A DNA stretch of 51,953 bases, taken from the NCBI GenBank assembly GCA_017480565.1, contig JAFVAL010000011.1:1-51953 (forward strand), written 5' to 3'. This stretch comes from Lachnospiraceae bacterium. GTDB lineage: Bacteria; Bacillota; Clostridia; Lachnospirales; Lachnospiraceae. A model generated the notes under the pieces. That model saw nothing but the letters and a program-made list of their open reading frames with translations. It did no database searches and was not told where the DNA came from. The number at the start of each line of letters is the position of its first letter. The first letter of the stretch is position 1. This document shows, piece after piece, positions 1 through 8,254 of this stretch. The translations under genes and the position numbers were made by a program.

Positions 1-43
1 TGCCTATTCCATTTTCAATAAAATTTGTTACACTTAAATACAT

Positions 44-108
44 AGAGGGCCTCCCTTCGTGTGATTTATTTTGGCAAACAAATCTTACCACAAAGAGACA
101 AGCCCTCT
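44..108. other. Imperfect long inverted repeat / possible terminator
   Basis: AGAGGGC near 44-50 pairs with GCCCTCT at about 102-108. Just inside, CTTCGTG pairs with CACAAAG with one mismatch. A 25-base A/T-rich loop remains, and a T-rich tract follows on the plus strand. It could be the terminator of a gene left of the window or the end of a small structured or mobile element. No coding sequence was recognised in bases 1-236. Confidence 0.4.
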
Positions 109-168
109 CTTTTATTTTCCCGAATGTAATGTTACGCTACTGTCGCATCAACAACAAAGAACCCTCGG

Positions 169-197
169 TTGCGGAATCTTTTTCTAGATGCTATAAT
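169..197 (+). promoter_or_regulatory. Sigma-A type promoter
   Basis: TTGCGG (169-174) and a perfect TATAAT (192-197) are separated by 17 bases. They lie 40 bases upstream of the first gene, whose AAGGAGG ribosome site is at 223-229. Confidence 0.7.
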
Positions 198-236
198 CAT
201 CTTGACAAATTGTCGTTTTTATAAGGAGGCACAACT

Positions 237-842
237 ATGGACATGTCTTTTGGGCATATGAAGTGGACGAGGGAACCTGCAGACTATTCGATTCAGCCGG
301 ATCGGATCGAGATCACCACAGAACCTCACACGGATCTGTGGCAGCGAACCTATTATCATTTTAGAAATGATAACGCACCGGTTCTTCAGTTAGAGACAGA
401 GGAAAAATACTTTTCTTTCATCGTGAAAACAGACTTTTCAGAAAGCCACCATCGCTTTGATCAGTGCGGCATTGTCATGTATCTGGATAGCGAAAACTGG
501 CTGAAAGGATCTGTCGAATATGAGAATGAGACCTTCCAGCATCTCGGTTCTGTCGTGACCAACCACGGCTACTCTGACTGGGCAACAACCGAGATACCCG
601 CAGATGTAAAAGTGATGTGGTATCGCCTAAGCCGCCGGGAAGATGACTACTGCATTGAGTGCTCTAAGGACGGAAAAATCTTCAGCCAGATGAGAGTTTG
701 CCACATGTGGGAAGGCGCAGAAAAGATCCGTTTCGGCATCTATGCCTGCAGCCCCGAAGAATCCAGCTTTCAAGCGGTCTTTACGAATCTTAGCATCACC
801 GAATGCGCATGGAAACCACATGACGGCCAACAGCCGGATTAA
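237..842 (+). CDS. DUF1349 concanavalin-A-like lectin-fold protein
   Basis: The 201-residue soluble protein resembles the DUF1349 family (beta-sandwich, concanavalin-like; distantly related to yeast 'regulator of enolase' proteins). Family-like features are the Trp/His-rich start (residues 9-40), the stretch around residue 75 where a His, an Asp and a Gly precede a buried strand, and the repeated aromatic strands up to residue 190. No signal peptide or membrane segment is visible, so it should be cytoplasmic. The start is set by AAGGAGG eight bases upstream and by the promoter at 169-197. The biochemical role of the family is not firmly established; carbohydrate binding is the usual guess. 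It probably heads a three-gene unit with the next two genes. Confidence 0.75.
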   Translation: MDMSFGHMKWTREPADYSIQPDRIEITTEPHTDLWQRTYYHFRNDNAPVLQLETEEKYFSFIVKTDFSESHHRFDQCGIVMYLDSENWLKGSVEYENETFQHLGSVVTNHGYSDWATTEIPADVKVMWYRLSRREDDYCIECSKDGKIFSQMRVCHMWEGAEKIRFGIYACSPEESSFQAVFTNLSITECAWKPHDGQQPD

Positions 843-875
843 TCAATCTTTCCGCATATAAGGAGGCAGAAGCAA

Positions 876-1211
876 ATGAAAGTATTTATTTCAGAACATA
901 TCGACTTAGTTTTCATGCTGATTGCACTGTGCGTTTTTATTTTTCTCGTCGTAAGAACGATCAAAAAAGCAAGGAAAATCGACACAGAAGGCATCGTGGC
1001 AAGCGCTGTAGTTTCTAAAATCGTGGAAGACAATGACCCGGATTCAGCCGGCATTTCTTATGTCACCTATGTCACATTTACAGACCAGGATGGAACTGTG
1101 CGGGAAGCCGCGATGAAGCTAACGTCGAGGCCAGAAAACACTGTGGGACAAGAAGTGTACATCAAGTACCTTCCCGGCAATTATAAGATGGTTCGCGAGT
1201 TTAAAGGATAA
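876..1211 (+). CDS. Small single-pass membrane protein
   Basis: This 111-residue protein has one clear membrane helix at residues 9-27, then a basic stop (KKARK) and a soluble tail of about 80 residues. The tail looks like a small beta-barrel of the DUF3592/NfeD-like kind, as in short membrane-anchored OB-type domains with a 'TYVTFTDQDG' strand pair. AAGGAGG lies nine bases before the ATG. It starts 34 bases after the previous gene and is probably co-transcribed with it. The family resemblance is weak, so no function is given. Confidence 0.65.
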   Translation: MKVFISEHIDLVFMLIALCVFIFLVVRTIKKARKIDTEGIVASAVVSKIVEDNDPDSAGISYVTYVTFTDQDGTVREAAMKLTSRPENTVGQEVYIKYLPGNYKMVREFKG

Positions 1212-1225
1212 CCACCAAGGGGTTT

Positions 1226-1795
1226 ATGTACTATCACGCTTCACCAGTCAAAGGCATCACGCAGTTAGAACCACGCATTTCAAACCACGGCATTCCACTG
1301 GTTTACTTCTCCAAAAAGAGGGAAAATGTGCTGGTCTACTTAAGCAATGCCATTGAGAAATATTGTAAAGAAACTGGCTTTTCCTATGATGGGCAATGGC
1401 AAAAATGGGGACCCTACGGTTTTGACAAAGACGGACGTCTGCGCCTGGAAGAATACTACCCGAACGCCCTAAAAAGCACCTATCAAGGCGTCTCCGGATA
1501 CATTTACAGCACGGAAACCATTACCGACTCCGGCTTCGCTGTACAAATCCCCGATGCCGCCACCAGCAGCGTCCCCGTCAAAATCACTAACGTAGAATAC
1601 GTACCCGACGCATACGAAGCAATCCTACAGGCAGAACACCAAGGCCTGATCACGATCCTCCGTTACGAAGATATGTCCCCGCAGATGCGCGCCTGGAACG
1701 AAAAAACAATACTGGAAGAATACAAAAACGCTGGGGAACACCCAGAATACCGGCACTTCCTCAAAGGGAATTTCCCGCAAATCATCAAGGAATGA
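1226..1795 (+). CDS. Conserved hypothetical protein, possibly ADP-ribosyltransferase-like
   Basis: The 189-residue soluble protein was not matched to a named family. Its N-terminus (YYHAS at residues 2-6, then a 'GI..LEPRIS' strand and 'PLVYFS' near residue 26) has the pattern seen at the start of ADP-ribosyltransferase-like folds, where a His and a later Tyr sit in the NAD site. That is inference only, and no clear catalytic Glu motif was found. AAGGGG sits only three bases before the ATG, so translation may depend on coupling to the gene that ends 14 bases upstream. Confidence 0.6.
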   Translation: MYYHASPVKGITQLEPRISNHGIPLVYFSKKRENVLVYLSNAIEKYCKETGFSYDGQWQKWGPYGFDKDGRLRLEEYYPNALKSTYQGVSGYIYSTETITDSGFAVQIPDAATSSVPVKITNVEYVPDAYEAILQAEHQGLITILRYEDMSPQMRAWNEKTILEEYKNAGEHPEYRHFLKGNFPQIIKE

Positions 1796-1800
1796 CATCA

Positions 1801-1835
1801 CAAGAGGCAGCTGTTTTTTTCACGGCTGCCTCTTG
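1801..1835. terminator. Hairpin between convergent genes
   Basis: CAAGAGGCAGC (1801-1811) pairs perfectly with GCTGCCTCTTG (1825-1835). The 13-base loop is T-rich. It lies between two converging genes and probably ends both transcripts, although no good T-run follows on either strand. Confidence 0.65.
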
Positions 1836-1838
1836 CAG

Positions 1839-2969
1839 TTAAAAAACAGGTCTTTCTACATGAGCCCTCGGTGTCGTCCCGTAGTAGCGGGAAAATGCCC
1901 GACAAAAGCTGCTGGTATCCGCATAGCCGACTAGCTCACCCACTTCAGTGACAGAGATATCGCCCTGTGTCAGGAGCGCGGAAGCTTTTTCCATTTTGAG
2001 CTTCAACACCAGCTGGGCGTAGCTCAAATCAAAACAACTCTTGACTACACGGCTGATCTGTCTTGTGCTATAATGAAACTCCTGCGCCACGTCCTCGATC
2101 CCAGCCTCAGTGAAATGCTGCTGGATGTAACTCAATATTGCGGAATACTCGTGCTTCCAGTAAAATTCCTCGGTTCGCGAAAGACGCGCGGAGCTCTCAT
2201 ACCGTTTTAGCGTCAGGATGAAAAACTCTGTCATCAGAGTGTTGAGCAGCTGCGGACTGTAGCTTCCGGCTTCCCGGAATTCCCGGTGCATCCTGTCCGT
2301 CAATTCCAGCAGTTCGTTGTCTTCTTCGGTATCAAAGAACAGCCAGGACGCCCCGCCCTCGCCTGAGAGAGATTTGCGGAAGAAGGAGGCCAACAGGCTA
2401 CCCTCCGGCAGCTGGCTCCAGAACACCTGCTCGAAGGTGCTGGCACGGACCATGAAGTAGTGCAGGATCGCGTCGTCCGCGTAACAAGGGCTGGCGTGCA
2501 GAACATTCGGCGCAGTGATCAGCACCGCCCCGCGTGCGAGGGTGACGACCTCGTTTTCAAAGTGGATGGGGCACTCGCCGCAAGGCGCATAATAGATCTC
2601 AAAATAGTCCGAGGTGTGCCATTGCCCCGGCATATAGCGCAGCATCCGCCCGAGAGAGATATCGTGGCTTTGCAAAATATAACGTCGCTCGCTTTGCTTA
2701 CCGTAACCGGTGGCAAGCTGCTCCAGCGCTTGCTTGTCCGTCGGGTTCTTTAATACACGTTCAGCCAGCTTTGACTGGGTTTCATCCCCGATATAGACAG
2801 GGAGGCTCTCCAGACTGGGGCTGTTTGCTCCATATTCTGCGGCCATCCAGGAAATATAGGCTGTCAGCTCCTCTGCGGTCGGGATCTTAGTCTTTATGTC
2901 CGGCCTCTGTTCAAGAAGCAACTTCAGTCCCTTCTCTAACGGTGTCATAGCCAAATCACTTCTGCCCAT
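1839..2969 (-). CDS. AraC-family transcriptional regulator
   Basis: The 376-residue protein ends in a typical AraC/XylS double helix-turn-helix. The first helix pair is around 'GIEDVAQEFHYSTRQISR' and the second around 'SVTEVGELVGYADTSSFCRAF', followed by the Phe-Tyr-Gly-Thr-Thr-Pro signature near the end. The middle third looks like a cupin-type sensor barrel. Its best start is the ATG at 2969, since AAGGAGG ends seven bases before it; a longer TTG start at 2993 would translate that ribosome site. It is divergent from the oxidoreductase-VOC fusion gene 110 bases away, so it probably controls that gene and the GH43-like gene, with a sugar or glycoside as effector (inference). Confidence 0.9.
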   Translation of the reverse strand: MGRSDLAMTPLEKGLKLLLEQRPDIKTKIPTAEELTAYISWMAAEYGANSPSLESLPVYIGDETQSKLAERVLKNPTDKQALEQLATGYGKQSERRYILQSHDISLGRMLRYMPGQWHTSDYFEIYYAPCGECPIHFENEVVTLARGAVLITAPNVLHASPCYADDAILHYFMVRASTFEQVFWSQLPEGSLLASFFRKSLSGEGGASWLFFDTEEDNELLELTDRMHREFREAGSYSPQLLNTLMTEFFILTLKRYESSARLSRTEEFYWKHEYSAILSYIQQHFTEAGIEDVAQEFHYSTRQISRVVKSCFDLSYAQLVLKLKMEKASALLTQGDISVTEVGELVGYADTSSFCRAFSRYYGTTPRAHVERPVF

Positions 2970-3079
2970 AGTTTCCTCCTTGGATGTCTTCAAATGCTAA
3001 TTTGATGGCTTCTATTGTAAATGCTTTTTTCTGCTTTTTCAAGTATGATTAGAGCATCAAAAACCAGGAGGATGTTGTC

Positions 3080-4570
3080 ATGAGCAAATTCGGATGGTGC
3101 TACATCGGCTGCGGCGCGATCGCCAATACCACGGCCAAGGAAATCAACAAGTCGGAGAATAACCGCATTGTAGCGGTCTGGAATCGCGGCTTCGCGAAAG
3201 CGGAGGCCTTTGCAAAGAAATACGGCGGCACAGCATACAAGACCTTTGAGGAGGCGGTAAATGCCCCTGAGGTCGAGGGCGTGTATATCGCGCTTACCGC
3301 CGACTGTCACGCGGAATATATCAAAAAGTGCATCAAACTGCACAAACCCGTCATGTGTGAAAAGCCCTTCACTGTCAGCGCGAAGGAAGCCGAGGAGATC
3401 TTCGCGTTAGCCAGGGAAGAAGGCGTGTATGTCACCGAAGCCATGTGGACCTGGTACAATGCGCCGGCACAGCAGGTGAAAAGCTGGCTGGAGGCTGGGC
3501 GGATTGGCAAGGTCAAGGACGTCAACATCGTCTATGCTTTCCCTTTGATCCAGTTCTCCCACAGCGACAGGCTGACAGACCCGAAGCGTCTCGGCGGCGC
3601 CATCATGGACATCGGTATCTACGGTCTGCGCTACTGCGTCGAGCTCTTCGGCATACCGAACAAGATCGCCTGCGAGGGCCGTGTTGTAGGCGGAACCGAC
3701 CGGGGCGAAATGGTCGACCTCTATTATAACGACTTCACCGCACACTGCCACTTCGCGCTTGACAAAAAGGTGGGCGAGTCTGCCACAATCACCGGATCGG
3801 ACGGTGTGATCACTGTTCCTTTCTTCCATATGGCAAAATCCGCCAAGGTCAAGGGCAAGTTCAATGACGAGATCAAGGTCAATGAGATGCTCTATGACAG
3901 GCAGTTTTCAAATGTTGCTTCCGAAATCCGAGCAGGCCTGATAGAAAGCCAGATGATCAAACCGGAAAATGTGATCAACTGCATGAAGGTCTTAGATGAG
4001 TGCCGTAGGCAGATGGAGCTTGTATTCCCCAGCGAGATGGATGTCGATACCGATGTGAGCTACATCCGCACCATCAGCCACCTGGGCTTTAACTGCAAGG
4101 ACATTGAAAAGTCCATCGCCTTTTATCGGGATATTATGGGCTGCAAGGAGAAGTTTACACTCACCTACGGCGACGTGGCAGCCGACGTGCGCAAAAAGTG
4201 CGACGCCGAGGGTAAGAAATATCCGCTCTACCTCCAGGGCATGAAGCGGATGGAAAACATAAAATGGTCGGTCTATATGAGTTGGACAGACAACACCTTT
4301 ATCGAACTGTTCTATGTGCCCGGCACTCACAATAAGCATGTTCCCAATCCCCAGAAGGACTTAAACTATACCCATTATTCCATCGAGGTCAGCGACCTCA
4401 AGGCCTTCCGGAACCAGATCCTCAAGCGCGGCGGCGCGCAGTACATTGAAACGGAGATCGAGCGCGGCCTTGAGAACACTTACACCATGTGGATGCACGA
4501 TCCCGACGGCAACCGCTTCGAGATCATGGAGTATACGCCCGAGTCCTATCAGGTGACAGGACGAGCATAA
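3080..4570 (+). CDS. Gfo/Idh/MocA oxidoreductase fused to a VOC (glyoxalase-fold) domain
   Basis: The 496-residue protein joins two enzymes. Residues 1-320 are a Gfo/Idh/MocA NAD(P)-dependent dehydrogenase: Rossmann GCGAIA at 10-15, catalytic-type EKP at 94-96, and the D177/Y181 pair typical of the dihydrodiol-dehydrogenase branch. Residues 330-490 are a vicinal-oxygen-chelate domain with all four expected metal ligands, H334, E409, H432 and E481. No stop or linker repeat separates them. AGGAGG lies eight bases upstream. The GH43-like gene follows 17 bases later, so the pair is probably co-transcribed under the AraC regulator. Gfo/Idh/MocA enzymes oxidise sugar hydroxyls, and VOC domains do metal-assisted isomerisation or elimination chemistry on keto compounds. 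A two-step reaction on one sugar is plausible but unproven. Confidence 0.85.
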   Translation: MSKFGWCYIGCGAIANTTAKEINKSENNRIVAVWNRGFAKAEAFAKKYGGTAYKTFEEAVNAPEVEGVYIALTADCHAEYIKKCIKLHKPVMCEKPFTVSAKEAEEIFALAREEGVYVTEAMWTWYNAPAQQVKSWLEAGRIGKVKDVNIVYAFPLIQFSHSDRLTDPKRLGGAIMDIGIYGLRYCVELFGIPNKIACEGRVVGGTDRGEMVDLYYNDFTAHCHFALDKKVGESATITGSDGVITVPFFHMAKSAKVKGKFNDEIKVNEMLYDRQFSNVASEIRAGLIESQMIKPENVINCMKVLDECRRQMELVFPSEMDVDTDVSYIRTISHLGFNCKDIEKSIAFYRDIMGCKEKFTLTYGDVAADVRKKCDAEGKKYPLYLQGMKRMENIKWSVYMSWTDNTFIELFYVPGTHNKHVPNPQKDLNYTHYSIEVSDLKAFRNQILKRGGAQYIETEIERGLENTYTMWMHDPDGNRFEIMEYTPESYQVTGRA

Positions 4571-4587
4571 GAAGGAGGACAGGCATT

Positions 4588-5655
4588 ATGTATACTAGCT
4601 TTCAACCAGGCAAGCGCTGGCTTGACACCAACGGTAACCCCATCCACGCCAACGGCTTTTCGGTCTTTTATGATGAGAAAGAGCAATGTTATTTTTGGCT
4701 TGGCGAGAATAAAGAGAAAACCACCGGAAAAAACACGATCTGGCATTGGGGCGTGAGGCTCTATGCCTCTAAGGATCTGTATAACTGGGAAGACCGCGGG
4801 CTCATCATCCCGCCTACGCCCGACGACCTCCAAAGCCCTCTGCATCCCACCTACTGCATGGATCGCCCTCATTTCCTGTACTGTGAAAAGACCGGAAAAT
4901 ACGTGATGTGGCTTAAAATCATGGCGGGCGAGATCAGCCAGTTTTTCAGTATTCTGGAAGCAGATCAGCTCGAAGGCCCTTATACCTTCGTTCACAAAGT
5001 GTATAAGCCATTAAAAATGGACTCCGGAGACTTCACTCTGCATGCAGACGCGGAAACGGGCAAGGCTTATGTTTTCTTTGAACGGCCACATTTCCAGCTC
5101 ATCTGCGCGACGCTGACGGATGATTACACCGGCGTGACCGGAGAGTATAGTGTACACTATGATGGACTGATTCCACCGCTGACCCGAGAAGCTCCGACCT
5201 TCTTCGAACGTAACGGGAAAAAATATCTTTTTACCTCCGGAACCACCGGCTATTTCCCGAATCCCTCGAAGGTCTGTGTCTTTGACGACTATCACGGTGA
5301 GTATGTCGATCTGGGAGATCCCTGCATCGGCGACAAGAGCGGTACGACTTTCAATTCGCAAATCACCAGTGTGCTGAAGGTGCCGGGGAAGGATCTTTAT
5401 ATCGCCTGCGCTGACCGCTGGAATCCACAGTGGTGGGTACCGATGATATCCAAACAGATCATCAAAGGGATGGAACGACATTTTGCAGGCTATACGCCGG
5501 ACACCACTCCGAAGGAGGTCCATCCGCTCCCTGGTGTGGAGACACCTCACAAGGAAAATACCAGCATCGCCCGTTATGTGTGGCTGCCGATCGACTGGCA
5601 CGGCGACAAGCCTACCATTCACTGGCACGAGGAATGGCGCTGGGAGGAGTACTGA
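4588..5655 (+). CDS. GH43-like five-bladed beta-propeller glycosidase
   Basis: The 355-residue soluble protein has the layout of GH43-type propeller enzymes, close in style to the exo-galactanase-like branch. An early 'YFWLGENKE' blade is followed by 'MDRPHFLYCEKTGKYVMW', the 'R-P-h-hY-N/E-K-TGKYVMW' hallmark. A 'DGDFT/SGDFTLHAD' blade carries candidate acidic residues, and a 'REAPTFFERNGKKYLFTSG' blade has the Glu expected for the general acid. No signal peptide is seen, so it acts in the cytoplasm. The ATG at 4588 is chosen because GAAGGAGG precedes it; a longer frame would overlap the previous gene by 80 bases. Substrate is not predictable from sequence alone. Confidence 0.78.
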   Translation: MYTSFQPGKRWLDTNGNPIHANGFSVFYDEKEQCYFWLGENKEKTTGKNTIWHWGVRLYASKDLYNWEDRGLIIPPTPDDLQSPLHPTYCMDRPHFLYCEKTGKYVMWLKIMAGEISQFFSILEADQLEGPYTFVHKVYKPLKMDSGDFTLHADAETGKAYVFFERPHFQLICATLTDDYTGVTGEYSVHYDGLIPPLTREAPTFFERNGKKYLFTSGTTGYFPNPSKVCVFDDYHGEYVDLGDPCIGDKSGTTFNSQITSVLKVPGKDLYIACADRWNPQWWVPMISKQIIKGMERHFAGYTPDTTPKEVHPLPGVETPHKENTSIARYVWLPIDWHGDKPTIHWHEEWRWEEY

Positions 5656-5689
5656 TAGGCGGATCTGATTCGGTCTGTTGACAAAAAGA

Positions 5690-5735
5690 ATATCCCTTAA
5701 GAAAAAACAATTCAAAGTTCTTTCTTAAGGGATAT
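5690..5735. terminator. Bidirectional intrinsic terminator
   Basis: A 15-bp perfect stem, from ATATCCCTTAAGAAA at 5690-5704 to its complement at 5721-5735, has a 16-base loop. T-rich tails follow on both strands (ATTATTTCTT on plus, TCTTTTTG on minus). It lies between the convergent GH43-like and flavodiiron genes. Confidence 0.85.
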
Positions 5736-5792
5736 ATTATTTCTTAGCAAAACCCTTGCCAGGCTCTGTTAGATTCGATTCATCTGCGGAAC

Positions 5793-7595
5793 TCACGCCA
5801 TCTTTCTAAAATCACTCGCAGGATGCTTGCACAGCGGACAAATAAAGTCCTCCGGCAGCACCTCGCCCTCATAGATATATCCACAGATCTCGCAGACCCA
5901 GCCCTTCACCTGCTCCTGCGGTCTCGGCTTCACATTCTTCTGATAGAACGTATACGTCATCGTCTCAATATCATTTAACACCACCGACTCCGTGATATCA
6001 CACAAGAACATCCAGTGCGAACCCATATCCACGACATCAAACACCTTCAGTGAGATATATCCATTTGCATACTTATTCAGGTAAGGCACCCCGTTGGAAG
6101 CCACTTCATAGCGCGTAAAGTCTGCAAACTTATCCACCATTCTTCCCGACTGGAAGCCGAAATGCTGGAAGATCTTAAACGGGCACTCTTCGTTGAGGGT
6201 GCAGACGTTCATGACGCCAGTCTTTCTGATCACATCCGCGGAATAATTTGCCTTATTGATATTGACAGCCACGCGGTCAGGATTGCTCGCCACCTGTGAA
6301 ACTGTATTGACGATCTGTCCATTAAACTTCTTCCCGTCATTGCAGGTCACAACATACAAACCGTAGCCGATCTTAAAGAGCGCCTTCGGGTCGATCTTCT
6401 TCTCATCCGACACTTCCACCGCATTGTAATCCGCTGCCAGCTCATCCGCCAGCGCCAGAATCTTCGCAGTGCTCTCCTTGTTAAGGGCAGAGAGGATCGT
6501 CACATTATTTTCCGCAAAGGTAATGTTCTTGCTCTTCTCAAACTTCGCCTTCATGACCTTCATCGCGGTCGGCGCCCAAGAGCCATTTTCGATAAATGCA
6601 ATCGTTCTCTTCTGGTAATTGCGTTCCACGAGACTGTCGATGAACTCACGCATGTAAGGGAAGATCTCCGCGTTAAATGTCGTCGTTGCCAGCACGAGCT
6701 TATCGTACCGGAACGCATCCTCCACGCACTCCGCCATGTCGCTTCTCGCAAGATCATTTAACGCAACGGCAGGCACCCCACGCTTTTTCAGCTCTTCTGC
6801 CAACAGCTCCGCAGCCGCCTTCGTATGACCGTAAACGGAGGTGTAGCAGATGCAGACACCATCAGATTCCGGCAGATAGCTGGACCACGTGTCATACAGA
6901 CCAATATAATAGCCAAGATTCTCTGTCAGCATCGGGCCGTGCAGCGGCAGGATCTTCTGGATGTCAAGCGTTGCCGCCTTTTTCAGGACGTTTTGCACCT
7001 GCTGGCCATATTTGCCCACGATACCGAAATAATATCTTCTCGCCTCGCATGCCCAGTCATCATCACCGGTATCGAGCGCACCAAACTTACCAAAGCCATC
7101 CGCGGAGAACAGCACCTTGTCGTAGGCATCATACGTCATCATAACTTCCGGCCAATGCATCATCGGTGCGAACACAAAGGTCAGCTCACGCTTGCCAAGG
7201 TTTAGCGTCTCGCCATTCTTTACTTCTAACTTCTTCTCGTTCTTTAAGTTCGGGAAGAACTGACCGATCATTGTGAAAATCTTTGCGTTGCCGACCACGG
7301 TCGTCTCCGGATAGATCTCCAAAAACGCCTGAATCGACGCAGAGTGATCCGGCTCCATGTGCTGGATGATCAGATATTCCGGCTTCTCGCCCTGCAGGGC
7401 AACCTTTAAGTTCACCAGCCATTCCTTGGTCTTTCTCTGATCGATCGTATCCATGATCGCAGTCTTCTCATCATGGATCACATAAGAATTGTAGGCCATG
7501 CCCTCCGGCACAACATAATGTCCCTCAAAAAGATCGATATCGTAATCATTTGCACCGATATAGACGATAGAATCCGTAATCTGTTTATTCATCAT
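5793..7595 (-). CDS. Multidomain flavodiiron protein (O2/NO reductase) with flavin reductase and rubredoxin domains
   Basis: The 600-residue protein has four modules in order. A metallo-beta-lactamase-fold diiron domain has ligands H79, E81, D83, H147, D166 and H219; the first three numbers equal those of classic Desulfovibrio rubredoxin:oxygen oxidoreductase, which supports the chosen start. A flavodoxin domain spans about 245-395 ('YTSVYGHT' FMN loop). A flavin-reductase-like FMN domain spans about 400-545. A C-terminal rubredoxin has two CxxC pairs ('CEICGYIY' and 'CPLCKHP'). Such proteins reduce O2 to water or NO to N2O in anaerobes. GGAG lies seven bases before the ATG at 7595, and a TTG four codons upstream overlaps that site. 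The P-loop ATPase gene ends 18 bases upstream. Confidence 0.93.
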   Translation of the reverse strand: MMNKQITDSIVYIGANDYDIDLFEGHYVVPEGMAYNSYVIHDEKTAIMDTIDQRKTKEWLVNLKVALQGEKPEYLIIQHMEPDHSASIQAFLEIYPETTVVGNAKIFTMIGQFFPNLKNEKKLEVKNGETLNLGKRELTFVFAPMMHWPEVMMTYDAYDKVLFSADGFGKFGALDTGDDDWACEARRYYFGIVGKYGQQVQNVLKKAATLDIQKILPLHGPMLTENLGYYIGLYDTWSSYLPESDGVCICYTSVYGHTKAAAELLAEELKKRGVPAVALNDLARSDMAECVEDAFRYDKLVLATTTFNAEIFPYMREFIDSLVERNYQKRTIAFIENGSWAPTAMKVMKAKFEKSKNITFAENNVTILSALNKESTAKILALADELAADYNAVEVSDEKKIDPKALFKIGYGLYVVTCNDGKKFNGQIVNTVSQVASNPDRVAVNINKANYSADVIRKTGVMNVCTLNEECPFKIFQHFGFQSGRMVDKFADFTRYEVASNGVPYLNKYANGYISLKVFDVVDMGSHWMFLCDITESVVLNDIETMTYTFYQKNVKPRPQEQVKGWVCEICGYIYEGEVLPEDFICPLCKHPASDFRKMA

Positions 7596-7613
7596 GCTAA
7601 TCTCCAATCTACT

Positions 7614-8219
7614 TTATTTTGTCTCTAAATACGCATTGATCTCTCCGATCAGATGCTCCATCTTCTCTTCAAATGTGGTCTCGCTGTAAATGATCCGAAG
7701 CCTCGGATGGCCTTCCCAACAGGCAATCAAACGATCATCCAACTCCACGGCCTCCTCCACAGACTCGTAACGAGCGATGTTATTCTCCATCGTGTAATCT
7801 TCCGAACGTCCTTTGGCAGCCGTTGTCAGATGGAAAACCGCATCATAACGGTTTAAAAGAGTCTCCGCGGTCTCATCAACTTCCGCAAGCACCTCCGCAA
7901 ACTCTTTCTCGTTCATGTAGGCCTTGTTGTCCATCGCACCGCGGTCACAGATCATCAAGACCTTCTCCACAGGCATCGTCCGAATACCCTGTTCAAAGAT
8001 CGCCTCCTTGGAAAGCTGCAACTTCATCTGACACTTCTGGTACTCCGCGTTCGTGCCGCACGTCCAGGGACAGACCCCTCCGGAAATCAATTCTGTCGCA
8101 GTCTCAGGCACGGCAATCACGGTGTACCCCTTTTGCGAAAACTCTCGCACAATCCACCGGATTGCGGATGACTTGCCACCGCACGGACCGCCTGTGATAA
8201 CAATCTTTGTAATCTCCAT
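7614..8219 (-). CDS. AAA_28-type P-loop ATPase/kinase-like protein
   Basis: The 201-residue cytoplasmic protein has a Walker A motif, GGPCGGKSS, at about 9-17. A Walker B-like hydrophobic strand ends in 'ICDRG' near residue 93. This is the NadR-kinase/AAA_28 arrangement of small ATP-binding proteins, whose members include NadR-like kinases and proteins of unknown substrate. AAGGAG lies seven bases upstream of the ATG. The flavodiiron gene starts 18 bases downstream, so the two are probably translated from one transcript. The true substrate is unknown; a nucleotide or cofactor kinase role is only inference. Confidence 0.8.
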   Translation of the reverse strand: MEITKIVITGGPCGGKSSAIRWIVREFSQKGYTVIAVPETATELISGGVCPWTCGTNAEYQKCQMKLQLSKEAIFEQGIRTMPVEKVLMICDRGAMDNKAYMNEKEFAEVLAEVDETAETLLNRYDAVFHLTTAAKGRSEDYTMENNIARYESVEEAVELDDRLIACWEGHPRLRIIYSETTFEEKMEHLIGEINAYLETK

Positions 8220-8254
8220 CTGTCTGTCTCCTTTTGATCCTCACGAATCACATT

